DNA of 17,331 nt from Candolleomyces eurysporus (lineage: Eukaryota; Basidiomycota; Agaricomycetes; Agaricales; Psathyrellaceae), in contig JANBPK010001602.1 in assembly GCA_027579435.1 (NCBI GenBank), positions 7,739 through 25,069 on the forward strand, given 5' to 3'. Each line of letters opens with the position of its first letter. Position 1 is the first letter of the stretch. This document shows positions 8,018 through 16,167 of this stretch, piece by piece. The notes beneath the pieces were generated by a model, which saw nothing but the letters and a program-made list of their open reading frames with translations, did no database searches and had not been told where the DNA came from. The position numbers and the translations under genes were made by a program.

Positions 8018-8801
8018 ATGTCGCCAACTACCTCTCCAGCCCGCACTGATGCTTCTGAAGCTTGCAATCTCAGAGAGCATGGTATGGGTAACCCAACCTT
8101 GGCTCTACTCAATGACTTATTTGTAAATACCACCAATTCCAGGAGCGTCTCCCACGCATTTCAAAGAGGACCTAGAGTCAACTCTCCAGAATGCTTCGGT
8201 TATAGTACGTCGCATGTTACTCGTGATGTGGTCAGGCGCTCATTGTCTCGCCCCTCTAGTCGGGCCTTGCTGCTGCTGTTGCCGCCCAGCTATACTCCTT
8301 TTTGAACGACCCTGCAAATTATCCCCAAAGCGTGAAGTGTGCTCTGATGAGTGGCCAATCATGTCGCCAGGCTATTTCCTTCACGTGCTATCTGGCCATT
8401 CTTGCCAATATTGGAGCTGCGACGAACGCATTTATTGTCATGGATTGGCATAAGCATGCTTGGGAAGATGTTAATGAAGGTTGTATCAGTGGGAAACTAT
8501 GGAAAAGGTTTGTGCACAAGGCACTCCCATGTGCTACAATACTGTGTACGCTCAATTCCCCTGTATTCACCAAAAGGCTGCTGAACTCGGTGATTTAGGG
8601 TATTTCGCATTTTATGTTGGCCTTATCTGCATCGTCATTCCGATTACCCAATACCTCCTGGTGATGGAGGACCGGGCCTTTTCGAAGGCGGTCTTTGTAA
8701 CATATATGATCATGATTTTCTTTCTATTTCTAGTCTACATCGTTTCGACGGCATGTCACTTGGTTGCCCTCAGCCAGATGTCCAGAGCACAGAGATCTTA
8801 G
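8018..8801 (+). CDS. Four-span membrane protein of unknown function, copy 3 (intact)
   Basis: Exons 8018-8087, 8143-8204, 8260-8545 and 8599-8801; introns of 55, 55 and 53 bp with donors GTAACC, GTACGT and GTACGC and phases 1, 0 and 1. The spliced product is 206 aa. It has a short Ser/Thr/Ala-rich start, FKEDLESTLQNASVI, a hydrophobic SGLAAAVAAQLYSFLND segment, a Cys-containing loop, and a membrane segment TCYLAILANIGAATNAFIVM. A charged loop and two further membrane segments (YFAFYVGLICIVIPITQYLL and the VTYMIMIFFLFLVYIVS stretch) follow, with a short basic tail. I recognise no named family. The layout resembles the many small lineage-specific membrane families of agaricomycetes. The exon model rests on agreement of intron sites among three copies that differ in length between them. 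Without the introns the frame breaks, so this is not a single-exon gene. Confidence 0.7.
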
Positions 8802-9046
8802 GACCGGCGCTGGATATGTAGCCATACCTTTCACAAGAGTCATGTTGCTCTCTTATATGAACTTCATCTTGTCAATTCTATATGCCATTGACGTGACTCC
8901 TCCTCTATCGTCCATGAATGTGCCGAGGATCACACAATTCCGAGGTTGCAAATGGAGCTTTCGCGCTCTTTTCCAGTGCAACTCCGACACTGCCAGTACA
9001 ACCTGTGTGTACTGGGCCGTCAAACGGCATGTCCTGAGGCGTTTTT
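8802..9046 (+). repeat. Duplicated 3' flank of membrane gene, paired with 11852-12086
   Basis: GCTGGATATGTAG, CTCTATCGTCCA(T/C)GAATGTG, GTTTGCAAATGGAGCTTTC-like and TGTGTGTAYTGGGCCGTCAA runs follow in the same order in both places. The open frames here look incidental. It shows that the duplicated unit continued past the membrane gene towards coilin. Confidence 0.8.
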
Positions 9047-9097
9047 GGGGGGGTCCTCTCCGCCCATGTCCTGTGCAATGGCCACTCTCCCCTGCAG

Positions 9098-9470
9098 TGA
9101 GAGTGTACAAGCAGAGAATGAGCAAGCGAACATTTAGTCAACCTATTAGAGGATATGAATGCGGGAAGGAAAGGAGACAGACATAGCCACGGGGCCCTCG
9201 AAGTCGTATATCAGCAGCAAGCTACAAGCACCCGAGGCATTTAAAGGCCTCGGAACCGTGCTAGCTCTTTTGCAACCTTACCTCTGAATTTACCCTAATC
9301 CAATGGTTTCAGCTCACACGGCGAGATTAATTCTGTAATTTCAGGGCCAGAAGGAGATAAGAAGGCGTCTCATTGACTCAGAATAGGATTAGGGACATCA
9401 AGTTTCCCCCGAAGTGACAAGTTTGTTTTCGAGTAGCGGAAGAGTCACAGCACTGCCGCCGGCGCCAATT
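9098..9470 (+). repeat. Duplicated coilin promoter and leader, paired with 12887-13240
   Basis: AACCTATT...GGATATGAATGCGGGAAGG, AGGCCTCGGAACCGT, TTTCAGCTCACA and CGCCAATTCACCAT-type runs occur in the same order upstream of the intact coilin gene. The leader carries the block also seen at 3392-3467. Confidence 0.8.
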
Positions 9471-10170
9471 CACCATCATTCCATCGCCAATTCGTCCGAT
9501 CATCACTTTCTCCACTACCTTCGCGTCCGTCGGGCTTGCATCTGGCCCTACTCGCTCACGAGGCAGGGCTCCTCAAACGCGCGATACCACCGACATGAAT
9601 TCGCGTCCAGACTCTCCCTCCGAACCTCGTGTCTGGGTCGTACCTACAAGTTCATCATCGCCGTCGTGTCCCAGCAAGTCATCATATGAAGACCCAATCC
9701 AAGGAGACTACAACCCACCGAAGATCATACTAGATCTCAAATGCTCAAGATGCTGCCAAATCCCTCTCCTCAAAGAATCCAAGATAAAGCCGGACGAGAT
9801 CTCGTTGTTTTTAGACGAGTTCGAGTTGATGGATGGTAGTGCGTTCGGGGGTGTGGTCAGGGGTGGAGACTTGGTCGTTGTCTACAACCTGAAGAAGAAG
9901 GCGAAGAAGAGAGCGAAGTTGGAGAAGAGATGGATGGGGACCGAGGCTCGACGAGCGCTGTCGACGTGAATCCACCTCTGAGCACCGACAACGACTGGTC
10001 GGGCGGGGTCATGACGGCCTCGCTACGAAATAAGAATAAGCAGGGGATCTTTAGGCACGCTATGATGAGAGGGCTTTCTGTGCCTGAGGGAGCAGGAAAG
10101 ATCGTATTTGATGGGGGTGGTGGTGAGGGTATTAGCTCGCCGGGGCCGTCAACATCTGCATCTGTGGTGT
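9471..10170 (+). pseudogene. Coilin head copy 3 with internal deletion
   Basis: The coilin start has changed from ATG to ATA. A new ATG at 9595, in another frame, followed by a 10-bp deletion, returns to the coilin frame at RVWVVPTSSSS and continues through LFLDEFELMDGSAFGGVV and GGDLVVV. At about 9881 the sequence jumps from the position equivalent to 13652 to that equivalent to 14552, removing about 900 bp (intron 1, the Ser-rich exon, intron 2). After the junction the first frame runs in a shifted phase and stops at 9969. A second open stretch (9930-10226) regains coilin sequence (SAVDVNPP, MMRGLSVPEGAGKIVFDG, SSPGPSTSASVVS) until similarity ends near 10170. A 124-aa peptide holding most of the coilin N-terminal domain and a Lys-rich tail could be made from ATG 9595. 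I treat it as a pseudogene. Confidence 0.8.
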
Positions 10171-10529
10171 CTGGACACACGAGGACTCGGTGCCCTCTGG
10201 TTACTTCATCTCAAGGGCAGTGTTGAAACGGGTGGCTTATCTACAAATTCTTGTATTCGTTTGATACGAGCCGGTGATTACGAGTTTCTTGTTGGTAGAC
10301 AGGGGATGTCGATCATGGTCTGTGCACCCCTCGAGAGCTAGTCTCCCGTAATCAGCCTACCGATATTCGTCTCCTTAGTATGAGTTCCACGGCGTTTCGG
10401 ATCTCCGTTAGTCTCTCACGGCGACATCATTCAATGTCGGAAATGAATTTCATGATCAAGGTTCAAGCTTTCTTTGTTTTTGAGGCTCCACAACTATCCC
10501 GCTGCCACTAGATTCATTTTCCAAGCCTG
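10171..10529. other. Spacer between coilin head 3 and membrane-gene copy 4
   Basis: No gene, repeat or copy similarity that I can support. The coilin match ends at 10170 and the next duplicated block starts at about 10530. Confidence 0.4.
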
Positions 10530-11054
10530 TCAACTTCGTTGCACAATGCACGGCATGCAGATGGGCGCTTGCTTGAGCCTATCCAAGATACTCACCAGTG
10601 TATGTGCAGGCAGCCGCATGACCATAATACATCCTTGGCCATCTCCTGTAACCGTTTTACTGTCTACGGGCTACCGGTCCTCATGCCCTTTCATGGGTCC
10701 TGCCATGTGCCGCTGTGGAATGAGGCTCAAAAATCCGTACACAATGAGCTCAGATATGACAACTGGACTTCTCTCTCGCTTTTTCAAGCCTCGAGGTTGC
10801 CCGGAGGCGATTTGAAAGAGCATTCATTCGAACACATGTTTTGGGTGGATAGCCTTCTGTCTATTCCGTTATCGTAGCTCCTCGTGTTTTCTCGTGCACC
10901 CCGCTTTGGCATTCTACATTTCATCCAGGTCTTTTCTCAGTCCAGCTGGCCGTCAAATGAAACAGCTAGCTGCCTAAGGGGTCTACTGCTTCTCATTTTT
11001 AAGCGAGAATGGTGTCCACTTCGAATCCCCAGAATCTCCCTTCATTCGCCAGTA
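10530..11054 (+). repeat. Duplicated upstream block of membrane-gene copy 4
   Basis: Partner of 7322-8017, without the 180-bp insert. Its end, CATTCGCCAGTAATG, carries the start codon of the membrane gene. Confidence 0.8.
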
Positions 11055-11851
11055 ATGCCGCCAGCTGCCCCTCCAGCCCACGCCGATGCTTCTGAAGCTC
11101 CTGCTCTCTTGGTGCATGGTACAGGTAACCCGACCTTGGCTCTACTCAATGACTTATTTATAAACACTATGAACTCCAGGAGCGTCTTCGATGCGTTTCA
11201 AAGAGGACCCAGAGTCAACTCTTCAGAGTGCTTCAATTATCGTATGTTGCCATGTTTCTCGTATCGATGTCTTCAGGCGCTCATTGCTTTGCCGCTCCAG
11301 TCGGGCCTCGCTGCTGCCGTTGCCGCCCAGCTATACTCCTTTTTGAACGACGCTGAAAACTACCCACAAAGCGCGAAGTGCACTTGGCCTGATGGCCAAT
11401 CTGAGTCGTGTTGTCAATTTATTGCCTTCCTGTGCTGTCTAGCAATTCTTGTCAACATTGGAGCTGCTACGAACGCATTCATTGTCATGGATTGGCAGAA
11501 GCGTGCTCAGCAAGATATTAATGAAGATGATATCAAAAGGAAACCATTGCAAAGGTTTGTCCAAAGGGCAATCCCATATGCTAAGGGACTATGTACGCTC
11601 AAATCTCCCTTCATCCAAAGGTTGCTGACCTCGGTGATTTAGGGTTTTTCGCATTTTATATTGGCCTTCTGTTGACCGTTCTTCCGATTACCATATACTT
11701 CCTGGTGACCAAGGCAACGGCTTGTCAGAAGGTGGTCTTTACTATTTATGTAGTCGCGATTTTCTCTCTATTTGGGGTCTACATTGCTTCGGCGACATTG
11801 GCAAGTAGCATCTTTGTACGAAGCAAGATGTCCAGGGTACACACGCCTTAG
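11055..11851 (+). CDS. Four-span membrane protein of unknown function, copy 4 (intact)
   Basis: Exons 11055-11124, 11180-11241, 11301-11592 and 11643-11851; introns of 55, 59 and 50 bp in phases 1, 0 and 1. Intron 3 has a textbook branch site TTGCTGAC and acceptor GATTTAG. The spliced product is 210 aa. It has a Pro/Ala-rich start, FKEDPESTLQSASII (about 30-44), hydrophobic SGLAAAVAAQLYSFLND (45-61), a loop with Cys at 71, 81 and 82, and membrane segments at about 84-107 (FIAFLCCLAILVNIGAATNA), 142-163 (FFAFYIGLLLTVLPITIYFLV) and 172-200. It ends in the basic tail RSKMSR. The charged stretch between segments 2 and 3 (about 108-135) is probably cytosolic or lumenal; topology is not determined. 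Stops of copies 3 and 4 align. It is the member nearest the intact coilin gene. Function unknown. Confidence 0.7.
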
Positions 11852-12128
11852 GACCGTTGCTGGATATGTAGGCGTACCTTTGAAAGAGTTGTGTTGCTCT
11901 TGTATAAGACCTTGGCTTTGTCTATCATATGTGCTATCAAAATTACTGCTACTCCTTCTCTATCGTCCACGAATGTGCCGAAGGTCACACAATTCCCAGT
12001 TTGCAAATGGAGCTTTCACGCTCGTTTCCAGTGCAACCCTGACACTGCCAATACAACTTGTGTGTATTGGGCCGTCAAGCGGCATGGATAAAACAATCTG
12101 ACAACCCCCCTTTCCCGAGAAACTCCAG

Positions 12129-12155
12129 GGTTGCCCAAGAACCTATTGGGCAACC
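12129..12155. repeat. Perfect hairpin inside the inserted element
   Basis: GGTTGCCCAA, a 7-nt loop (GAACCTA), then TTGGGCAACC: a 10-bp perfect stem about 43 bp inside the left end of the insertion. It could be a subterminal feature of the element. Confidence 0.75.
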
Positions 12156-12159
12156 GAGG

Positions 12160-12489
12160 TTACTGGTCCGGAAGGGGCGCCGACGTTGGTGATGAAGTGC
12201 GATACGTACCGGCCGGTAGGACGATTCGTGCGCGACCAACCCAAAATGGTATGAAGTCGGGATCCCGCAAGTCTGCACAACTAATCCCATCAATGCGCAA
12301 GATGAAGTTCGGCGACTCCTTCTTGCCCTTGGATTCCGGAAAGGAAGGGTTTAATTGAGACAATTTGAAGTCTAAGATTAATCCTAAATGTCGGTTGACC
12401 CCTTCTAGGAGACGCGCTGGATCTAAGTCGAGGGCAACACGGTAAGATGGAGTGTTGCGGTCGGGAAAAAGATGGTTCTCTGCAGCCAT
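12160..12489 (-). CDS. Open frame of 109 codons carried by the inserted element, unrecognised
   Basis: Starts at ATG 12489 (MAAENHLFPDR) and ends at 12160 beside the hairpin. The peptide has an ordinary mixed composition (for example RVALDLDPARLLEGVNRHLG and LRIDGISCADLRDPDFIPFW), unlike random shadow frames. I cannot assign it to a family. It is too short for a transposase and shows no catalytic motif that I recognise. It may be a captured host exon fragment or chance. Confidence 0.25.
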   Translation of the reverse strand: MAAENHLFPDRNTPSYRVALDLDPARLLEGVNRHLGLILDFKLSQLNPSFPESKGKKESPNFILRIDGISCADLRDPDFIPFWVGRARIVLPAGTYRTSSPTSAPLPDQ

Positions 12490-12599
12490 AAGCTTCCAGA
12501 TTTCCGTGAAAGGCTAAAGGGGTGTGGAGAAGGCCCATTGACAAAAATCTAGCCCTCCCCATAGGGTCAAGACTTCTTGAATTCATGCGTTTCGGATAT

Positions 12600-12630
12600 C
12601 ACGGTGAATTTGTTGGGAGTGTTCACCGTG
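12600..12630. repeat. Second hairpin inside the insertion
   Basis: CACGGTGAA, 13 nt, TTCACCGTG: a perfect 9-bp stem near the middle-right of the inserted segment. Role unknown. Confidence 0.6.
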
Positions 12631-12886
12631 TTCTGGAGCGTCGGGGACTGAGATGACGGTCTCCAAAGCTCAGAACCTAACAGTTGCAATTGAAGACTTA
12701 GTGTTAATGTACAGAATATGAATCGTCAGCTTCTGGGTCCTTCTACTATCAGGGATCTCTCCTGGGAGTCGAAGCGAGCCTCAAAATCGACCGGTGATGA
12801 GTCGGCCGCTGATACAAACAGCGCTGGGAAACCCCAAAAAACCCGGGGGTTGCCAAAGAAAGGAGTGTTGTTGAATTGTTTTATCC

Positions 12887-13344
12887 GATTGTCCAAGCGG
12901 AGAGTGAGCTAGAGTGAGCAAGCAGACGTCTGGCCAACCTATTCATGGATATGAATGCGGGAAGGGAGCCCGGAGACCGGTGCATTTAGAGGCCTCGGAA
13001 CCGTACTCACCCTTCTGCGAATTTACCACTCTGAGTTTACCATTCTATGACAATTTCAGCTCACAGAGCAAGGTCAAATTTCTCTAGTAGTAGATTGAGA
13101 ATTAAAATAGGTGTTTAATTGGCTTAAAACAGAATTAGGCACGTTTAAATTCCTCCAAGTGACATATTTCAAGAGGTTTTCGAGTGCAAGCAGTCACATC
13201 GATTTTGAATTTTGACACAGCACTGCCACCGGCGCCAATTCACCATTCACCATCGCCAATTCGTCCGATCATCACTTTTTCCACTACCGTCGCGAATCGC
13301 ATCTGGCCCTACTCGCTCAGGAGACGGGGCTCCTCAGATGCGCG
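12887..13344 (+). promoter_or_regulatory. Coilin promoter and 5' leader
   Basis: Sequence between the insertion and the coilin ATG. It keeps the same order of blocks as 9098-9590 upstream of coilin head 3, including AGGCCTCGGAACCGT, an AT-rich stretch near 13085-13135 (AATTAAAATAGG), the TTTCAAGAGGTTTTCGAGT block and GACACAGCACTGCCACCGGC. I cannot place a transcription start. The transposon-like insertion ends about 458 bp before the start codon, so it could affect expression. Confidence 0.5.
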
Positions 13345-15678
13345 ATGCCACCAACACGAATCCGCGTCCAGACTCTCCCTCCGAACCTCCCCGCTCTACG
13401 TGTCTGGGTCGTACCTACAAGTTCATCATCGCCGTCGTGTCCCAGCAAGTCATCATATGAAGACCCGATCCAAGGAGACTACAACCCACCGAAGACGATA
13501 CTAGATCTCAAATGCTCAATATGCTCTCAAATACCTCTCCTCAAAGAATCCAAGATCAAGCCGGACGAGATCTCGTTGTTTTTGGACGAGTTCGAGTTGA
13601 TGGATGGGAGTGCGTTCGGGGGTGTGGTCAGGGATGGGGATCTAGTCGTTGTGAGGAGGAACAACCTGGGGGTGGGGAAATCTCAGAGGAAGGAGAAGGA
13701 AGGTAGGTAAGCGTTCAACTGTGCGCGTCGCGATCTTTGGGGAGCTCATGAATGAGGGAGTAGAGCCAGAAACGCGTGGTACCAAGCGGAAACGGTCTTC
13801 GTCTGTGCCCAGATCCGAGTTTGTTAAGGATAAGAAGGCCGGGAAGGGTAAGAAGGAGAGAGAAGAGGATGGAGAGGATGACGAGTCGAGCTCGTCCTCT
13901 GGTTCCTCTAGTTCATCTTCCTCCGGTTCTTCGTCGTCTTCGTCTTCAGGATCCTCTTCGTCATCATCTTCGACGACCACGACGTCTGGATCGTCGTCCA
14001 CATCGTCATCAACCTCCTCCGCCTCCTCCTCGTCATCTGCAGACGATGATAGCGACACCGACACCGACACCGACGAGGACGAACCACCCGTCCCTCAAAA
14101 AACCCGGAAACTTGCTGCTACTAGTGGGAAGACCAAAGTGAAAGAATGGAGCCGAACCCAAGGAACTGTCAAGCCCAAGGTGAAGGATGTACCGTACGTC
14201 ATTTTCGCTTCTTTATTCTTTCGCATTCATCTTCTTTTCTCTCTCTCTTTCAATTAAAAAAAAAAANGGGAACTAATTGTACACTATCATACATACAGAA
14301 GCGTCCTACACGTCCCCCCAGGCCTCGGAAAACCCTCCACCCATTCGAGGAACGAACGGAGGAAGAGAAAGAGGGCTGCTGAGCGCGCTGTTACAGCTTC
14401 ATCTGCCCAGGCTCCTCCGAACGTGGTAGGCTCGAGCAGTGCGAATGCTGTCCCGTTGGGAAGTGGGTCTGGGGCCGGGTCGAGAGGTGTGAGTGCAAGT
14501 GGAAAGGGAGACGACGCAAAAGGAAGCGGGAAAAGGAGAGGCGATAGTCCGCAACCTGAAGAAGAAGAAGAAGGCGAAGGAGAAAGCGAGGTTGGAGAAG
14601 AGATGGATGTGGACCGAGGCTCGATGAGCGCTGTTGACGTGAATCCACCTCCGAGCACTAACAACGACTGGGCAGGCGGGGTCATGATGGCCTCGCTACG
14701 AAATAAGAACAAGAAGAAGGGGTTCTTTAGGCAGGCTATGATGAGAGGCCTTTCCGTGCCTGAGGGAGCAGGGAAGATCGTATTTGATGGGATTGGTGGT
14801 GAGGGTATTAGCTCGCCGGGGCCGTCAACATCTGCATCTGTGGTATCGACATCTACTATCCAGCAGCGGAAAAACGCTGCTGAAAAACGGGCAGAAGGAA
14901 CAGCGTCGCCTACCAAAGCCAAACCGAGGCTCATCCCGCCTTCCGAACTGCAAGAAAAGGGACTCTTACCGAGGAATGTGGTTGTGACGAGTGTGGATGT
15001 GGAAGAGGGAATGTGGGATCGGTCCAATTACTATCAAGATCAAGAGCAACAGGCGGGCGGGGATAAACGTAGTCGAAAGCAGAAGAACAAAGGCAAGGGC
15101 AAAAACAAGATCGTTGATGCGGAATACGAAGAGGATTACTATGGCTATGAAGATCCGGATCAGTTTGTCGATGCGGAAGAGGAGGCTGTGAAGCTGGTTT
15201 ATGACGACGGGGTTGATGGGTACGAGGAAGGAAAGCAGACGAAGAAGAGCGCGGTGGATTGGGAGAAAGCTGAGATTGGATGGAATAACTATCCGATTTT
15301 GGAGGAGAGAGGGCAGGCTGTGGTTGGCGGAGTTGTTGGATGGAAGGTAAGCGAACATTCCGTCCCTTCATTTTTCTTGCAACTGCATACAACATTCTGA
15401 TCTACTTTTTTTATCATTTTATTCCGCAGGGTCTATCACTCAACCCGTCAACCCTTACACCAGAAATTATGCTCTCGCTCGCTCGTGTACTTTCAATATC
15501 AGACGATACGGTGAAGGTACGGCATCTCGTGAGATCCGTGGATGGTGAAAACGAGGTTGCAGCTGCGTTTGGGATTGGGCGAGGCGATGGTGAGGAGGAG
15601 GGGGAAGAGGAGGACGTAAACTGGGAGGCCATTTGGGCTTTGGGCGATGAGGATAAATGGAGAGTTGTTGCTCAGTGA
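13345..15678 (+). CDS. Coilin (Cajal body scaffold protein), intact
   Basis: Exons 13345-13702, 13764-14193, 14299-15346 and 15430-15678; introns of 61, 105 and 83 bp (donors GTAGGT, GTACGT, GTAAGC; phases 1, 2, 0). The spliced product is 694 aa. Residues 4-103 match the coilin N-terminal ubiquitin-like self-association domain (RIRVQTLPP...LRVWVVP, TILDLKCSICSQIPL, LFLDEFELMD, VVRDGDLVVV). KRKR at 127-130 is a likely nuclear signal. Residues 161-211 are almost pure Ser, followed by an Asp/Glu-Thr run (213-226): the Ser-acidic patch of coilins. Residues 270-288 (PGLGKPSTHSRNERRKRKR) are a basic motif of the same kind. A Lys-rich linker and acidic DYYGYEDPDQF stretch follow, then a Tudor-like end from about 587 (NNYPILEERGQAVVGG, VGWK, LTPEIMLSLARVLSIS). 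Coilin scaffolds snRNP-assembly bodies in animals and plants and is missing from budding yeast. I recognise this from domain order, not one diagnostic motif. The N at 14267 lies in intron 2. Confidence 0.78.
13886..14076 (+). repeat. Ser-codon and GACACC microsatellites within coilin
   Basis: A run of mixed TCN/AGY serine codons (TCC, TCG, TCT, TCA) encodes four Ser blocks separated by single Gly. It ends in GACACCGACACCGACACC encoding Asp-Thr repeats. The mixture of synonymous codons suggests selection for the Ser patch rather than simple slippage. The antisense of this stretch is a long acidic open frame that I regard as a shadow. Confidence 0.7.
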
Positions 15679-16167
15679 TTAGATTCCTAGTACACTAAAC
15701 TTTCGTCGTTCGGAATTGACCCCGGGGCTTCGGTCCGCCCGTTCAGGGCTCTCTTAGCAACCGAGGTGATCCGTGTGTCGGGAAGCACCGGTTGCCGAGG
15801 GAATGCACGGAATTTTTTTGGCAGGGCTGACATAAGCGGGCCTTACGCAGTCATCTCGGCACGCGCGCATATGAGAAAAAGGACGAGTCAAGTTTGCTGT
15901 TACTCGTCTCTCCTTCATTCACCCACCGCGACGTGCACTTTCGTCAAGACCGACTTGCTTGGAGAAGGCAGGCCTTTTTCCTAGGCCCTTTTTCGACAAG
16001 TCCTTCTCTTCTCTCTTCTTCTCTCCGTTTTTCTTCTTTCTAGAGGGATTTTTGGAGGGATTTCTGGGAGACAACTACCACGACGACCACAACATTTCTT
16101 TTGGCGTTACGGAAGACCATCCTTGTCTACCTACGGGTAGGCTAGAAGACACACACAAAACCGCACC
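15679..16167. other. Intergenic: coilin 3' flank and promoter of the next gene
   Basis: No gene that I can support. The right half holds a strong CT-rich tract (about 15975-16050, for example TCCTTCTCTTCTCTCTTCTT), as often found just upstream of fungal transcription starts. It lies about 120 bp before the ATG at 16168. Confidence 0.5.

Larger units (their letters stand above)
12086..12886. mobile_element. Non-autonomous DNA transposon-like insertion with terminal inverted repeats
   Basis: The left end GGATAAAACAAT... (12086-12114) and the reverse complement of the right end (12886-12858) agree at 24 of 29 positions, including the first 12; most mismatches are C/T or G/A. Copy 3 of the unit lacks this segment: its 3' flank and coilin promoter are separated by only about 50 unrelated bases (9047-9097). 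The insert is about 801 bp and has no transposase. Near the left end is a perfect 10-bp stem (12129-12155), and GGGGGTTGCC recurs near the right end. I see no target-site duplication, so ends could be off by a few bases or the flanks may have been altered. Confidence 0.6.

Noticed and set aside
8546..8598. Apparent frameshift inactivating membrane-gene copies 3 and 4
   Set aside because: Explained by a 50-54 bp intron with consensus borders and a branch site at the same position in copies 2, 3 and 4.
10884..11642. Single-exon 252-codon reading of membrane-gene copy 4
   Set aside because: It reads through introns 1 and 2 and starts in the upstream block. Copies 2 and 3 are not open in the same way, and the spliced model gives matching proteins in all three.
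12290..12586. Second minus-strand open frame in the inserted element
   Set aside because: Overlaps the 12160-12489 frame in another phase; low-complexity Arg/Ser/Pro composition and no family resemblance.
13642..14070. Long minus-strand open frame, strongly acidic (142 codons)
   Set aside because: It is the antisense of the coilin Ser-rich exon; TCN serine codons read backwards as acidic codons. No start context or splice support.
14287..15027. Minus-strand open frame of 246 codons
   Set aside because: Lies fully antisense to coilin exon 3 and is low-complexity Ser/Pro; the plus-strand frame matches coilin and joins by good splice sites.
15766..15984. 72-codon open frame between coilin and the next gene
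   Set aside because: Overlaps the CT-rich promoter tract; composition and context do not suggest coding.
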